NCBI GenBank assembly: GCA_016287765.1
Contig: JAEEWS010000036.1
Span: 1 to 30,968 of the forward strand
Source of the DNA: Lachnospiraceae bacterium
GTDB taxonomy: Bacteria; Bacillota_A; Clostridia; Lachnospirales; Lachnospiraceae
DNA: 30,968 bases
Direction of reading: 5' to 3'
In this document: positions 8,201 to 16,429 of the stretch, piece after piece
How the letters are laid out: every line of letters begins with the position of its first letter
Position numbering within the stretch: the stretch's first letter is position 1
Notes under the pieces: generated by a model
What the model saw: the letters and a program-made list of their open reading frames with translations, nothing else
Databases searched by the model: none
What the model was told of the DNA's origin: nothing
Translations under genes and position numbers: made by a program

Positions 8201-9091
8201 ATGAAAAGAAAATTGGAAATTTCAGAATTAATATTCAAGATAATCAGCTATCTTCTGCTGACCATATTTGCCATCAGCTGCCTTTATCCTTTTGTATATG
8301 CCATATCGGCGGCACTCAGCGGCAGAGCGGCCGTAGAATACAGCAAGGTTGTTCTCTTCCCGAAAGAGGTTCAGTTCGACGCCTTTAAGATCATGTTCTC
8401 GGACAACCTTTTCTGGAACTCCTATGCGAATACCCTTTATCTTACCTTCTTCGGAACCATTTGGGCTCTGGGTGTTTCCCTCCTGGGTGCCTATGCCCTC
8501 TCCAAAAAAAGGCTGCTCTTCCGTAAAGGCTTTAACTTCTTCCTGGTGTTCACCATGTGGTTCTCTGCAGGTATCGTACCTCAGTACTTGAACTACTTGA
8601 ACACCCAGAGAGTATTTAACGCCGTGGGGATCAAGGATGATAAGTGGCTCGTCATCATAGCAATGGGTATGGCCGCAATGAACATCATCCTTTTAAGAAA
8701 CGCTTTCGAAGGTGTTCCTTCCGAGATTGAAGAAGCTGCAATAGTAGACGGCGCTACGGAATTCCAGATCCTTAGCAAGGTCTACATCCCCATGTGTAAG
8801 TCCACCATAGCCACCGTTGCCCTCTTCTTCGGTATTTCAAGATGGAACGGTTACTATTGGGCAAGACAGATGATCTCCAACCCCAATGAAAGACCTCTTC
8901 AGGTTTTCATCAGACTTAAGCTTGAGGAATATACCGATCCTGAGGCAATGGCAGGATGGAACGAAGTATATGCTTCCGATTCCATCATATACGCTCTCAT
9001 CGTTTGCTCGGTAATCCCCATCCTTGTGATCTATCCTTTCATCCAGAAGTATTTCGCCAAAGGCGTAAATATGGGCGGTGTTAAGGAATAA
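8201..9091 (+). CDS. Carbohydrate ABC transporter permease, YtcP type
   Basis: The second permease of the importer, 296 aa with six spans. The EAA loop EEAAIVDGATEFQILSKVYIP is split here as EEAAIVDGAT (about residues 181-190) plus EFQILSKVYIP, which matches the MalG/YtcP branch. The N-terminal TIFAISCLYPFVYAISAALSG and the C-terminal FAKGVNMGGVKE are characteristic of this class. Tightly spaced within the operon (18 nt after the LplB-type gene, 62 nt before the binding protein gene). Confidence 0.9.
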   Translation: MKRKLEISELIFKIISYLLLTIFAISCLYPFVYAISAALSGRAAVEYSKVVLFPKEVQFDAFKIMFSDNLFWNSYANTLYLTFFGTIWALGVSLLGAYALSKKRLLFRKGFNFFLVFTMWFSAGIVPQYLNYLNTQRVFNAVGIKDDKWLVIIAMGMAAMNIILLRNAFEGVPSEIEEAAIVDGATEFQILSKVYIPMCKSTIATVALFFGISRWNGYYWARQMISNPNERPLQVFIRLKLEEYTDPEAMAGWNEVYASDSIIYALIVCSVIPILVIYPFIQKYFAKGVNMGGVKE

Positions 9092-9153
9092 CAGCGGTTA
9101 TTTCCGGCATATGAGCCGGTCATAATAAAATATAATAAGAGGAGAACTATAGT

Positions 9154-11394
9154 ATGAAAAAGAAAAAACTTCTGGTGTCTCTGCTTCTTTGTGCAGCTAT
9201 GTTCGCAACAACAGCTTGCGGCAACAAACTGCCCGAAACAACAGCTACACCTACCCCTTCCACCGGTACTACCACAAACACCAACACCAACAACAATGAA
9301 ACTGCAAAGGCTACCTCTACTCCCACTCCTGAGCCCGTAAAGACCGTCAGCGATCTCTATGCCGCAGGAACCACTCTTCGTCTTGCCTGCGGTTACAACA
9401 GCGCAAAGACAGGTATCTCCTTCTCAGCCGATATTGCAGGTGAAGGTATCGCTCTTCCCGACGGAAAGACCTACCATACCGGCGACTTAAAGCCTACCTG
9501 GGCAGAGTTCGAGAAGATCCTCAACGTTAAGTTTGAGGACAAGTATCAGGGAAACAACGCTACGAAGGAATTTGATTATTGGAAAGCGCAGCTCGATCAG
9601 GTAGATATGGTTACAGGTAATGCCGGAACCCTTACCGAGTACGGTAACAACGGACAGCTTGTAAACATCGGTAATTATCTTGATAAGATGCCTAACTTCA
9701 AGGCTTATCTTGATGCCAACCCCATTGTTCGTCTCTCCATCACCGGTTCCACCACAGGATCCAACAAGGGTGCCATCTACTTTGCTCCTTACTTCGATGG
9801 TGTTAACGACATCGAGCGTATGCCTCTTATGAGAACAGACTGGGTAGAGAAGCTCCTTGACGGTAGCGGCAAGTTTACAGCTTCCTCTTCCAACACTGTT
9901 GCAGCTGCTGTGTACACACCTTATATGCCTTCCATCGGTTCTGTATCCGTTGATGTAGTTAAGGCAGACGGCAAGTCCACAGAAAAAGTAACAAAGGATT
10001 ACGATAAGGCAGGCAACATCGTAGCAACAATGAACGCAGCCCTTGCAAAGGGTAAGCTTAGCGGCGTTGACGCTGTTAACATGCTTCGCGATTACATCGA
10101 CAAGGCATACAACGGCTACTACGGAACAAAGCGTTCCGATCTCTTCATCGGACAGAACGCAGCATGGGATGCAGATGAGCTGGTAGCTCTTCTCCGCTGC
10201 GTAGTTGCTAACCCTCAGACTCTTAACGGCACAGATAACGTTGAAGGTATCTTCTCAAGAGAAGATGCCAACAATCAGCGTCGTGTTGACCTTTACAAGC
10301 TTGCAGGCATCCTCTTCGGAGTACGTGGTATGGAATCCAGATCCGATTACCTCTATGTAGGTGCTGACGGACAGCTTCATGATGCTCGTCTCGACGAAGA
10401 AGCATATGTTGCACTTGAAAGGCTGAACGCTCTTGCTAAAGAAGGTCTCATCTCCGAGTCCTTTATCAACAGCTCAGCCGAAACAAGTTCCACAATGCTC
10501 GAAAACGATCTCGGTTTCATGAGCTATGACTATAACCAGACACAGACTATCATGAACGAGACCAAACTCAACAAGAACGGCCAGACAGGCGAAAAGTACA
10601 TGGCAGTTATGGTTCCCGTCGCAAGATGGTTTGACGGAACAAATGAGAACGGCGTTTACATGAGATTTACAGAGTCCTGGCGTTCTGTTAAGACAGATGC
10701 ATGGGCTATCTCCGTAAAGGGAGTCGATAAAGACGAAAACAAGCTCTATGCTGCTCTTGCACTTATCGACTACGCTTACAGCGAAAAAGGTCAGATCCTT
10801 ATGTCCTACGGTCCCGACGCATTCATTAAGACAAATGCTGACGGTTCCTATGTAACCTTCTCCTTTAACGGTAAAGACATGCCCGTTATTTCAGATGCTA
10901 CATACGAAGCTCTTTGGAAGCTTGCTTCCGGTAACTATACAAACTTTGCACGTCAGTATCTCGGATCCACTCTCTCCTTCGTAAAGAGCCAGGCATTCGA
11001 ATATCAGTGCACACATGAAGTCGGCAGAGAAGGTGCTTCCAAGATCTCCACAGCCATCGGCCTCGGAACCATCAAGCATCCTGAACTTGCCATCACTTCC
11101 AACCCCTGGTACACATCCATTCCTACCGTCCTTCCCAATACAACGGTTGAAACAGATCTTCTTAATTCCTACACCGAGATCACAGATGCCGCAAGCGGAT
11201 ACTTCGGATCCGGTAAGGGACAGAATAACCTTTTTGTAAACATCATTGCAAAGGGTTATGCAGGAGATTCCTTAAGCACAAGAGCCGATGTACTCAGCAC
11301 CGTTACCAATACCTGGAACGGAAAGACCTATCTTGCTCTTAAGCAGCAGGCTTGGAAGAGACTCACTGATTTCTATAACAGCGATATTAAGTAA
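9154..11394 (+). CDS. Extracellular solute-binding lipoprotein of the importer
   Basis: A 746-aa binding protein that would capture the oligosaccharide and deliver it to the two permeases. The signal peptide ends in the lipobox TTAC with Cys22, followed by a Thr/Pro/Asn linker (about residues 30-65). The mature part contains features of the LplA/YtcQ-like family, such as FEDKYQG, MVTGNAGTLTEYGNNGQLVNIG and later DYAYSEKGQILMSYG. It is much longer than the usual 450-550 aa, suggesting an added domain or large loops for a long substrate. The codon usage is strongly biased, as in highly expressed genes. AGAGGAG lies ahead of the ATG. A strong hairpin follows at 11423. Confidence 0.88.
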   Translation: MKKKKLLVSLLLCAAMFATTACGNKLPETTATPTPSTGTTTNTNTNNNETAKATSTPTPEPVKTVSDLYAAGTTLRLACGYNSAKTGISFSADIAGEGIALPDGKTYHTGDLKPTWAEFEKILNVKFEDKYQGNNATKEFDYWKAQLDQVDMVTGNAGTLTEYGNNGQLVNIGNYLDKMPNFKAYLDANPIVRLSITGSTTGSNKGAIYFAPYFDGVNDIERMPLMRTDWVEKLLDGSGKFTASSSNTVAAAVYTPYMPSIGSVSVDVVKADGKSTEKVTKDYDKAGNIVATMNAALAKGKLSGVDAVNMLRDYIDKAYNGYYGTKRSDLFIGQNAAWDADELVALLRCVVANPQTLNGTDNVEGIFSREDANNQRRVDLYKLAGILFGVRGMESRSDYLYVGADGQLHDARLDEEAYVALERLNALAKEGLISESFINSSAETSSTMLENDLGFMSYDYNQTQTIMNETKLNKNGQTGEKYMAVMVPVARWFDGTNENGVYMRFTESWRSVKTDAWAISVKGVDKDENKLYAALALIDYAYSEKGQILMSYGPDAFIKTNADGSYVTFSFNGKDMPVISDATYEALWKLASGNYTNFARQYLGSTLSFVKSQAFEYQCTHEVGREGASKISTAIGLGTIKHPELAITSNPWYTSIPTVLPNTTVETDLLNSYTEITDAASGYFGSGKGQNNLFVNIIAKGYAGDSLSTRADVLSTVTNTWNGKTYLALKQQAWKRLTDFYNSDIK

Positions 11395-11422
11395 TTTAAG
11401 CCCTTAAATATTTACACCCCCT

Positions 11423-11452
11423 GTTCCGTGGCGGTTATGGCCGCCACGGAAC
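11423..11452 (+). other. Intercistronic hairpin after the binding-protein gene
   Basis: A perfect 12-bp GC-rich stem (11423-11434 with 11441-11452) and a 6-nt loop. It is followed by AATATTAAAAAA instead of a T-run, so it is not a standard terminator. Such hairpins after binding-protein genes commonly protect the upstream mRNA and lower downstream expression; that role is inferred here. Confidence 0.7.
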
Positions 11453-11487
11453 AATATTAAAAAAACTCAATCGTGGAGTAAAACAAA

Positions 11488-12075
11488 ATGTACAAAGCAC
11501 AGATGAAATTCCAAAAAATAATATGCCTTGCTACTCTCGCGGCAAGCTTTATCGTATTTATATATTCCCTCGGTATCATGACGGATATATACGACTGCTT
11601 CTACGCCACGATGATGGATCCCGAAGATCCCACCCTTACATGGGTCCCCGGCTCGATCATATTCTATGATATGCAGCCCTTTAACTACAGTCTGACCAGG
11701 ATAGGCATCGGCCTGATCCTTATCTCTCTCACTCTTTTTGTGACCGGCACAAACAAGAGAAGACGTTATTATATAGGAAATATCATAACCATAACTTTGA
11801 ATATCATCGCCGGTATCGCAGCGGCTGTTTACAGTCTGCCCAAGGTACAGGCATTTAAGATACAATTCCTTACAACAATAGATTTTGAAGCTCTTAAGAC
11901 TTTTGCGGAACTTTTTAGTTCCGCCTACAGCGAATCCACCTTCTGGTTTGATGCGGCCTACTTCGTCTTCGGACTGCTTTTGGCTGTTGATGCTCTTCTG
12001 CTCATCAATGCCGTCTGGAAATTCAGTCTTATGAAGTCAGAACAAGAACTTATACAAAAAGGAAAGGAGGCTTAA
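11488..12075 (+). CDS. Four-TM membrane protein A of importer operon (unknown)
   Basis: A 195-aa protein without a recognised family. Four membrane spans are predicted: IICLATLAASFIVFIYSLGI, then after an extracytoplasmic stretch with MMDPEDPTLTWVPGS the spans at IGIGLILISLTLFVTG, IGNIITITLNIIAGIAAAV and FVFGLLLAVDALLLINAVW. It ends in a charged tail. GTGGAG precedes the ATG. Its stop overlaps the ribosome site of the next membrane-protein gene (AAAGGAGG at 12062-12069), so the two are translationally linked. Position between the binding protein and the ATPase suggests an accessory subunit of the importer. Confidence 0.75.
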   Translation: MYKAQMKFQKIICLATLAASFIVFIYSLGIMTDIYDCFYATMMDPEDPTLTWVPGSIIFYDMQPFNYSLTRIGIGLILISLTLFVTGTNKRRRYYIGNIITITLNIIAGIAAAVYSLPKVQAFKIQFLTTIDFEALKTFAELFSSAYSESTFWFDAAYFVFGLLLAVDALLLINAVWKFSLMKSEQELIQKGKEA

Positions 12076-12080
12076 ATCTT

Positions 12081-12560
12081 ATGGATGCATCCACAATAAG
12101 AAAAGACAGGATGAAATATTCCAAGAATAAACTTTCTTCAGGTTTCGCCCTTCTTTCAATACTGTTCAACGTTTTTTATTTTGTAAGTATCTATAAATCC
12201 GATGTGGGCAACTTCTACTACTCCATCCTCATCGGCGCCTCTGTCATTTATAACCTGCTGTTCATGCTCTTCGCCTTCCTTTGCTCGGAAGGTGTAAAGA
12301 AATACAGTCTCGGTTATTCCATAATACTGGTAGTAATAGGAGTTTTGCAGATAGGTCGTATCTTCTTTCTTCCCGCCAAGGCTCACTCCACCGTCATCAC
12401 TGTAGGCGGAGTAGATAAGATGATCATGGAAGACGGACAATATGCCCGGGTCATCTTCTTTCTCCTTGTTTCCGCCGCCTTTGCCCTTATGGGTGGAGTC
12501 ATCGGTATAATCAAAAACAGAACCCTTACGGCTTATACAAAGAGCAGTGCTACAAATTGA
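12081..12560 (+). CDS. Four-TM membrane protein B of importer operon (unknown)
   Basis: A 159-aa membrane protein of unknown family with four predicted spans (around GFALLSILFNVFYFVSIY, YYSILIGASVIYNLLFMLFAF, LGYSIILVVIGVLQIGRIFF and VIFFLLVSAAFALMGGVIG). A soluble loop between spans three and four contains STVITVGGVDKMIMEDGQYA. It is coupled to protein A five nt upstream and precedes the ATPase gene by 15 nt. The A/B pair may form a heteromer; this is inferred from adjacency and equal span count only. Confidence 0.75.
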   Translation: MDASTIRKDRMKYSKNKLSSGFALLSILFNVFYFVSIYKSDVGNFYYSILIGASVIYNLLFMLFAFLCSEGVKKYSLGYSIILVVIGVLQIGRIFFLPAKAHSTVITVGGVDKMIMEDGQYARVIFFLLVSAAFALMGGVIGIIKNRTLTAYTKSSATN

Positions 12561-12575
12561 TCCGGAGAATAACTT

Positions 12576-13634
12576 ATGGCAGAGCTTAAATTACAGAATC
12601 TAAACAAAATATACGACAACAAGGTCCAGGCTGTTTACGATTTCAACCTGGATGTTAAGGACGGCGAGCTCATAGTTTTAGTCGGCCCTTCAGGTTGCGG
12701 TAAATCCACTACCCTTCGTATGGTAGCGGGACTTGAAGACATCTCAAGCGGTCATCTGATCCTGGACGGCAAAGACATTACCACCATGCCTCCCAAGGAC
12801 AGAGACATGGCCATGGTCTTCCAGAACTATGCTTTGTACGGACATATGACCGTTTATGAGAATATGGCTTTCTCCCTTAACTTAAGAAAAGAAAACAAAA
12901 ATGTCATCCATGAAAAAGTGCTTGCCGCTGCTGAGATCCTCGGTCTTACGGACCAGCTTAACAAGAAGCCTTCTCAGCTTTCCGGCGGACAGAGACAGCG
13001 TGTAGCCATGGGTCGTGCCATTGTTCGTACACCTCGTATCTTCCTGTTCGACGAGCCCCTTTCCAACCTGGATGCCAAGCTTCGCGGATCCACAAGACGT
13101 GAGATCCTGCTGCTTCATAAGCGTTTAAAGGCCACCATGCTCTATGTAACCCATGACCAGACAGAAGCTCTCACCCTGGCAGACAGGATCGTGTGCATGT
13201 CCATGGGCCATGTTCAGCAGATAGGTACACCTCTTGAGCTTTACGATGATCCCGCAAATATCTTTGTTGCCAGCTTTATCGGACTTCCTCCCATGAACTT
13301 CTTTGATATGAAGGTCACCGGAGACACCCTTAAGGGCAGCGAATTCAATGTTCCTCTTTCACCCGAGCAAAAAGCACTGCTCTCTTCCTACGAAGGAAAA
13401 GAGATCACTCTGGGCGTTCGTCCCGAGGATATCGATGAAGGCGGAACCATAGATCTTTCCGTTTTCACCAACGAAAACCTAGGCCAGACCACTCTGGTAC
13501 ACGGCTACTCGGGCAAGATCAGAATGACCTGTAAATTCCGTTCCTGGTGCACCTATAAAGCAGGAGATAAGATCAAGGTCCATTTCACAAAGATGCATTT
13601 CTTCGACAAAGAAACAACAAATGCTATAAAATAA
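12576..13634 (+). CDS. ABC importer ATPase, UgpC/MsmX-like, divergent copy
   Basis: A 352-aa ATPase powering CUT1 sugar import. Walker A GPSGCGKST is at 37-45, the signature LSGGQRQRVAMGRA near 135, Walker B IFLFDEPLSNLDA near 155, the switch histidine in YVTHDQTEA, and a C-terminal OB/TOBE domain (about 235-352). It departs from the usual form in two places facing the permease: the normally proline-containing YPHM after the Q-loop reads YGHM, and the helix after NLDA reads KLRGSTRREI. It is flanked on both sides by pairs of 4-TM proteins, so it may serve a dedicated partner while the canonical copy at 18548 powers general sugar uptake. Confidence 0.92.
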   Translation: MAELKLQNLNKIYDNKVQAVYDFNLDVKDGELIVLVGPSGCGKSTTLRMVAGLEDISSGHLILDGKDITTMPPKDRDMAMVFQNYALYGHMTVYENMAFSLNLRKENKNVIHEKVLAAAEILGLTDQLNKKPSQLSGGQRQRVAMGRAIVRTPRIFLFDEPLSNLDAKLRGSTRREILLLHKRLKATMLYVTHDQTEALTLADRIVCMSMGHVQQIGTPLELYDDPANIFVASFIGLPPMNFFDMKVTGDTLKGSEFNVPLSPEQKALLSSYEGKEITLGVRPEDIDEGGTIDLSVFTNENLGQTTLVHGYSGKIRMTCKFRSWCTYKAGDKIKVHFTKMHFFDKETTNAIK

Positions 13635-13662
13635 GAAGTCATAAAATAAGGAGCCTTTCCGG

Positions 13663-14217
13663 ATGAAAAACAATAAACCAAACAAAGGAATAAAAGAATC
13701 TTTCAGAAAATTCCTTGTTTCTCTAAAAAGGAATCCCCAGATCATACCGGGATGTTTTTTGGTAATTGCATTTTTGTATTACGCATTGAACCTTACCTGC
13801 ATATCCGACACGCTTTCAATGATCCAAGGCAGCATGATGGGCTTTTGTGAGTTTGTAACAATGCTCTGCTCGATCCTGGTGTTCGTATGCTTCCTGAATT
13901 CCTATCCCAGACGTCAGAAGCCTCATATCGGTTTTATCATTTTAACCTATATAATGCTGGCAGCCATCATCGTTTCGGATATAACCTTCCGTTCAAGAAT
14001 ATTCACGGCAGTTACCAGAGAAGCCAACAGCATTCAGCTCACAGACTATATCACCAAGGCTTATTCAGTGCTTTTCACTCACATCATACTGGTTATCATA
14101 GCTGCAGTGCTGAATATCACTATGCCTGTATATGGCAGATTCTTAAAGAAGATCAATACCTCCATCGAAGTTGAAGGTAACAACGACATGGAAGCCATAG
14201 ACCTTTCGGAGGATTAA
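13663..14217 (+). CDS. Four-TM membrane protein C of importer operon (unknown)
   Basis: A 184-aa protein with a basic N-terminus (KNNKPNKGIKESFRKF) and four predicted spans around IIPGCFLVIAFLYYALNL, FVTMLCSILVFVCFLN, IGFIILTYIMLAAIIVSD and THIILVIIAAVLNITM. The tail is acidic (EVEGNNDMEAIDLSED). No family recognised. It follows the ATPase gene by 28 nt with an AAGGAG site, and is followed 8 nt later by protein D. It looks like the counterpart of proteins A/B on the other side of the ATPase gene. Confidence 0.75.
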   Translation: MKNNKPNKGIKESFRKFLVSLKRNPQIIPGCFLVIAFLYYALNLTCISDTLSMIQGSMMGFCEFVTMLCSILVFVCFLNSYPRRQKPHIGFIILTYIMLAAIIVSDITFRSRIFTAVTREANSIQLTDYITKAYSVLFTHIILVIIAAVLNITMPVYGRFLKKINTSIEVEGNNDMEAIDLSED

Positions 14218-14225
14218 TTATTTAA

Positions 14226-14864
14226 ATGGGTAAGAAACAGTCAGTAAACCCCAAGGAAAAGGAAAAAAAGGTTGAAGACTATTACAAACTGAATACCGGA
14301 GCCGTAGACCGTCTGGTAAACGCCAATGCCTCCACCGCTCCCGAAGTATCCGACGAAGAGATAAGAAAATATACGGGCAAAAAGAAGTTTCGTATCCCCG
14401 GTATTGTAAAGGTGCTTTTCACCAAGTTCTGGTTTAAAGGAGCAGCTTGTTTCTTCATCTTTTGGGGTCTTGGAACCTACCTGGACAGCCTGGATCTGAT
14501 CTTTGTTTTCGCCTTTGCCCTGGGTGTTATCACCGACCTTTTGGAAAATAATTTTCTCAGATTCTTTGACAGAGATATTAAGGATCCGGATCGCTATATC
14601 ATGTTTCCCAAGAAGGGACTGCCCTCTCTCTTCTTAAACATTATATATGCCTTTATAGTATTTGCTTTTGTAAGACAGATATATAATCTCATAAATATTG
14701 CGGCTATGTCCGTAACCGGCAAGACAGATGAGCTCTTTCTCGGTGTCGAGCCCCTGCTTTTCGGTCTTTTTTATCTGATAGTGGATATGCTGTTCATAAC
14801 AGTCAGGAATACCTTTAAAAAGATAATAAAAGACGCCGTTGATAAACAAAAAGGAGTCAAATAA
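14226..14864 (+). CDS. Four-TM membrane protein D of importer operon (unknown)
   Basis: A 212-aa protein with a long charged cytosolic N-terminus (about residues 1-70, rich in Lys/Glu) and four predicted spans at ACFFIFWGLGTYLDSLDLIF, VFAFALGVITDLL, LFLNIIYAFIVFAFVRQIY and LFGLFYLIVDMLFITV. The stop codon overlaps the ATG of the GH28 gene by one base (TAATG at 14862-14866), so it is tightly coupled to the enzymes. No family recognised; association with uptake of pectic oligomers is inferred from the operon. Confidence 0.75.
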   Translation: MGKKQSVNPKEKEKKVEDYYKLNTGAVDRLVNANASTAPEVSDEEIRKYTGKKKFRIPGIVKVLFTKFWFKGAACFFIFWGLGTYLDSLDLIFVFAFALGVITDLLENNFLRFFDRDIKDPDRYIMFPKKGLPSLFLNIIYAFIVFAFVRQIYNLINIAAMSVTGKTDELFLGVEPLLFGLFYLIVDMLFITVRNTFKKIIKDAVDKQKGVK

Positions 14865-16429
14865 TGATCAAAAGTCTCTATATCAGTTCTTCTTCGGGAT
14901 GTTTTGAACTTCAAAACGATCTTCCCTTTTACAATGATACGGAATACGATATCATTCTTAACGGAGAAACTGTAAAGACCGGTTGCAAGGAGAATGTTTT
15001 TTCTCTTTTTGACCTTAAACCCAATACCACGTACAAAATAGAAATAAGCATTTCAGACGAAGCCTTTCAGTTTAAGACTTTGTCCGAAAGTTGCTGTATA
15101 GATGTTAAAGCCTTCGGAGCCAAAGGAGACGGTAAAACGGATAATACCGTTGCCTTAAGGACTGCCATCGCCTGCCTTCCCAAAAAGGGCAGACTCTATT
15201 TTCCCGCAGGAACCTACCTTTCCGCTCCCCTCTTCCTTAAGAGTCACATCACTCTTGAATTTGCCGAAGGTGCAACTTTACTCGGAAGCACAGACAAGAC
15301 TGTTTATCCTGTGATCCCCGGAACCGCCGCCGATCTGGATAAAGCATGTGATATCCCCTTTGCAACCTTTGAAGGTGAAGAAAAGGCAATGTATCAGTCT
15401 TTGATCCATGCGGAATACGCGGAAGACATTAATCTCATCGGCCGCGGTACCATAGACGGAAACGCTCAGAACAGCACCTGGTGGACAGATTTCAGGGATG
15501 ATCCCATTGCCCGTCCCAGACTGGTTTTCCTTAACAGATGTTCTAATGTTACGCTTCACGGACTTGTTATTCAAAATTCTCCTTCCTGGCAGCTTCACCC
15601 CTATTTTTCCGAGAAGGTGAATTTTTACGATCTTTCAATAAATGCGCCCAAGGACAGCCCCAACACGGATGCCTGTGACCCGGAGGCCTGCAGCCGTGTC
15701 AACATCATCGGCTGTCGCTTCAGCGTGGGTGACGACTGCATAGCCATAAAGTCAGGAAAGATAGATGTGGGTCGTAAATATAAGACTCCCGCCGACAGAC
15801 ACACTATCCGCAACTGCCTGATGCAGTTCGGTCACGGAGCCATCACTCTGGGCAGTGAAATGGGCGGAGGCGTCACCAACCTCACCGTTAACCGTTGTAT
15901 CTTTAACAGCACCGACCGTGGTCTTCGTATCAAGACAAGACGCGGACGCGGTAAGGATGCGGTTATCGACGGAGTTCTTTTTGAAAATATCAGGATGACG
16001 GACGTTCTTACTCCCATCGTTATGAACATGTGGTACAACTGCTGTGATCCCGACCGTTTCACAGAGTATGTATGGTCCAGAGACAAATTGCCTGTGGATG
16101 ACAGAACTCCTTATCTCGGTAAATTCACCTTCCGCAACATGACCTGTGAGAACTGCCATGTATGCGCCTGCTATTGTGACGGTCTTCCGGAAATGCCCAT
16201 TGAAGAGATCACGGTTGAAAACATATCCTTCACCTACTCTCCCGATGCGAAGCCCGGAAAGCCTGCAATGAGAAACTACGCCGAAGAATTCCTTCGCGGC
16301 GGTATGTATTTTGATAATGTAAAGAAACTTAATATAAAGGATGTTACCGTTACCGGTGCTGATACCGACCCCCTTATAGCAAAAAATGTAGAAAAAATAA
16401 ACAATAGGAATCTTATATGTACGAAATAA
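14864..16429 (+). CDS. Polygalacturonase, GH28 family, predicted cytoplasmic
   Basis: A 521-aa glycoside hydrolase that cuts alpha-1,4 galacturonate links by inversion. After a fibronectin-III-like N-terminal domain (about 1-75), the beta-helix starts at VKAFGAKGDGKTDNT. Catalytic motifs are all present: NTDACD (Asp269; the usual NTDG with Gly to Ala), GDD (Asp290, Asp291), GHG (His324) and RIK (Arg355, Lys357). There is no signal peptide, which fits an intracellular exo-acting enzyme on imported oligomers. Its start overlaps the stop of membrane protein D, and its 3' end overlaps the GH105 gene by 13 nt. Confidence 0.93.
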   Translation: MIKSLYISSSSGCFELQNDLPFYNDTEYDIILNGETVKTGCKENVFSLFDLKPNTTYKIEISISDEAFQFKTLSESCCIDVKAFGAKGDGKTDNTVALRTAIACLPKKGRLYFPAGTYLSAPLFLKSHITLEFAEGATLLGSTDKTVYPVIPGTAADLDKACDIPFATFEGEEKAMYQSLIHAEYAEDINLIGRGTIDGNAQNSTWWTDFRDDPIARPRLVFLNRCSNVTLHGLVIQNSPSWQLHPYFSEKVNFYDLSINAPKDSPNTDACDPEACSRVNIIGCRFSVGDDCIAIKSGKIDVGRKYKTPADRHTIRNCLMQFGHGAITLGSEMGGGVTNLTVNRCIFNSTDRGLRIKTRRGRGKDAVIDGVLFENIRMTDVLTPIVMNMWYNCCDPDRFTEYVWSRDKLPVDDRTPYLGKFTFRNMTCENCHVCACYCDGLPEMPIEEITVENISFTYSPDAKPGKPAMRNYAEEFLRGGMYFDNVKKLNIKDVTVTGADTDPLIAKNVEKINNRNLICTK

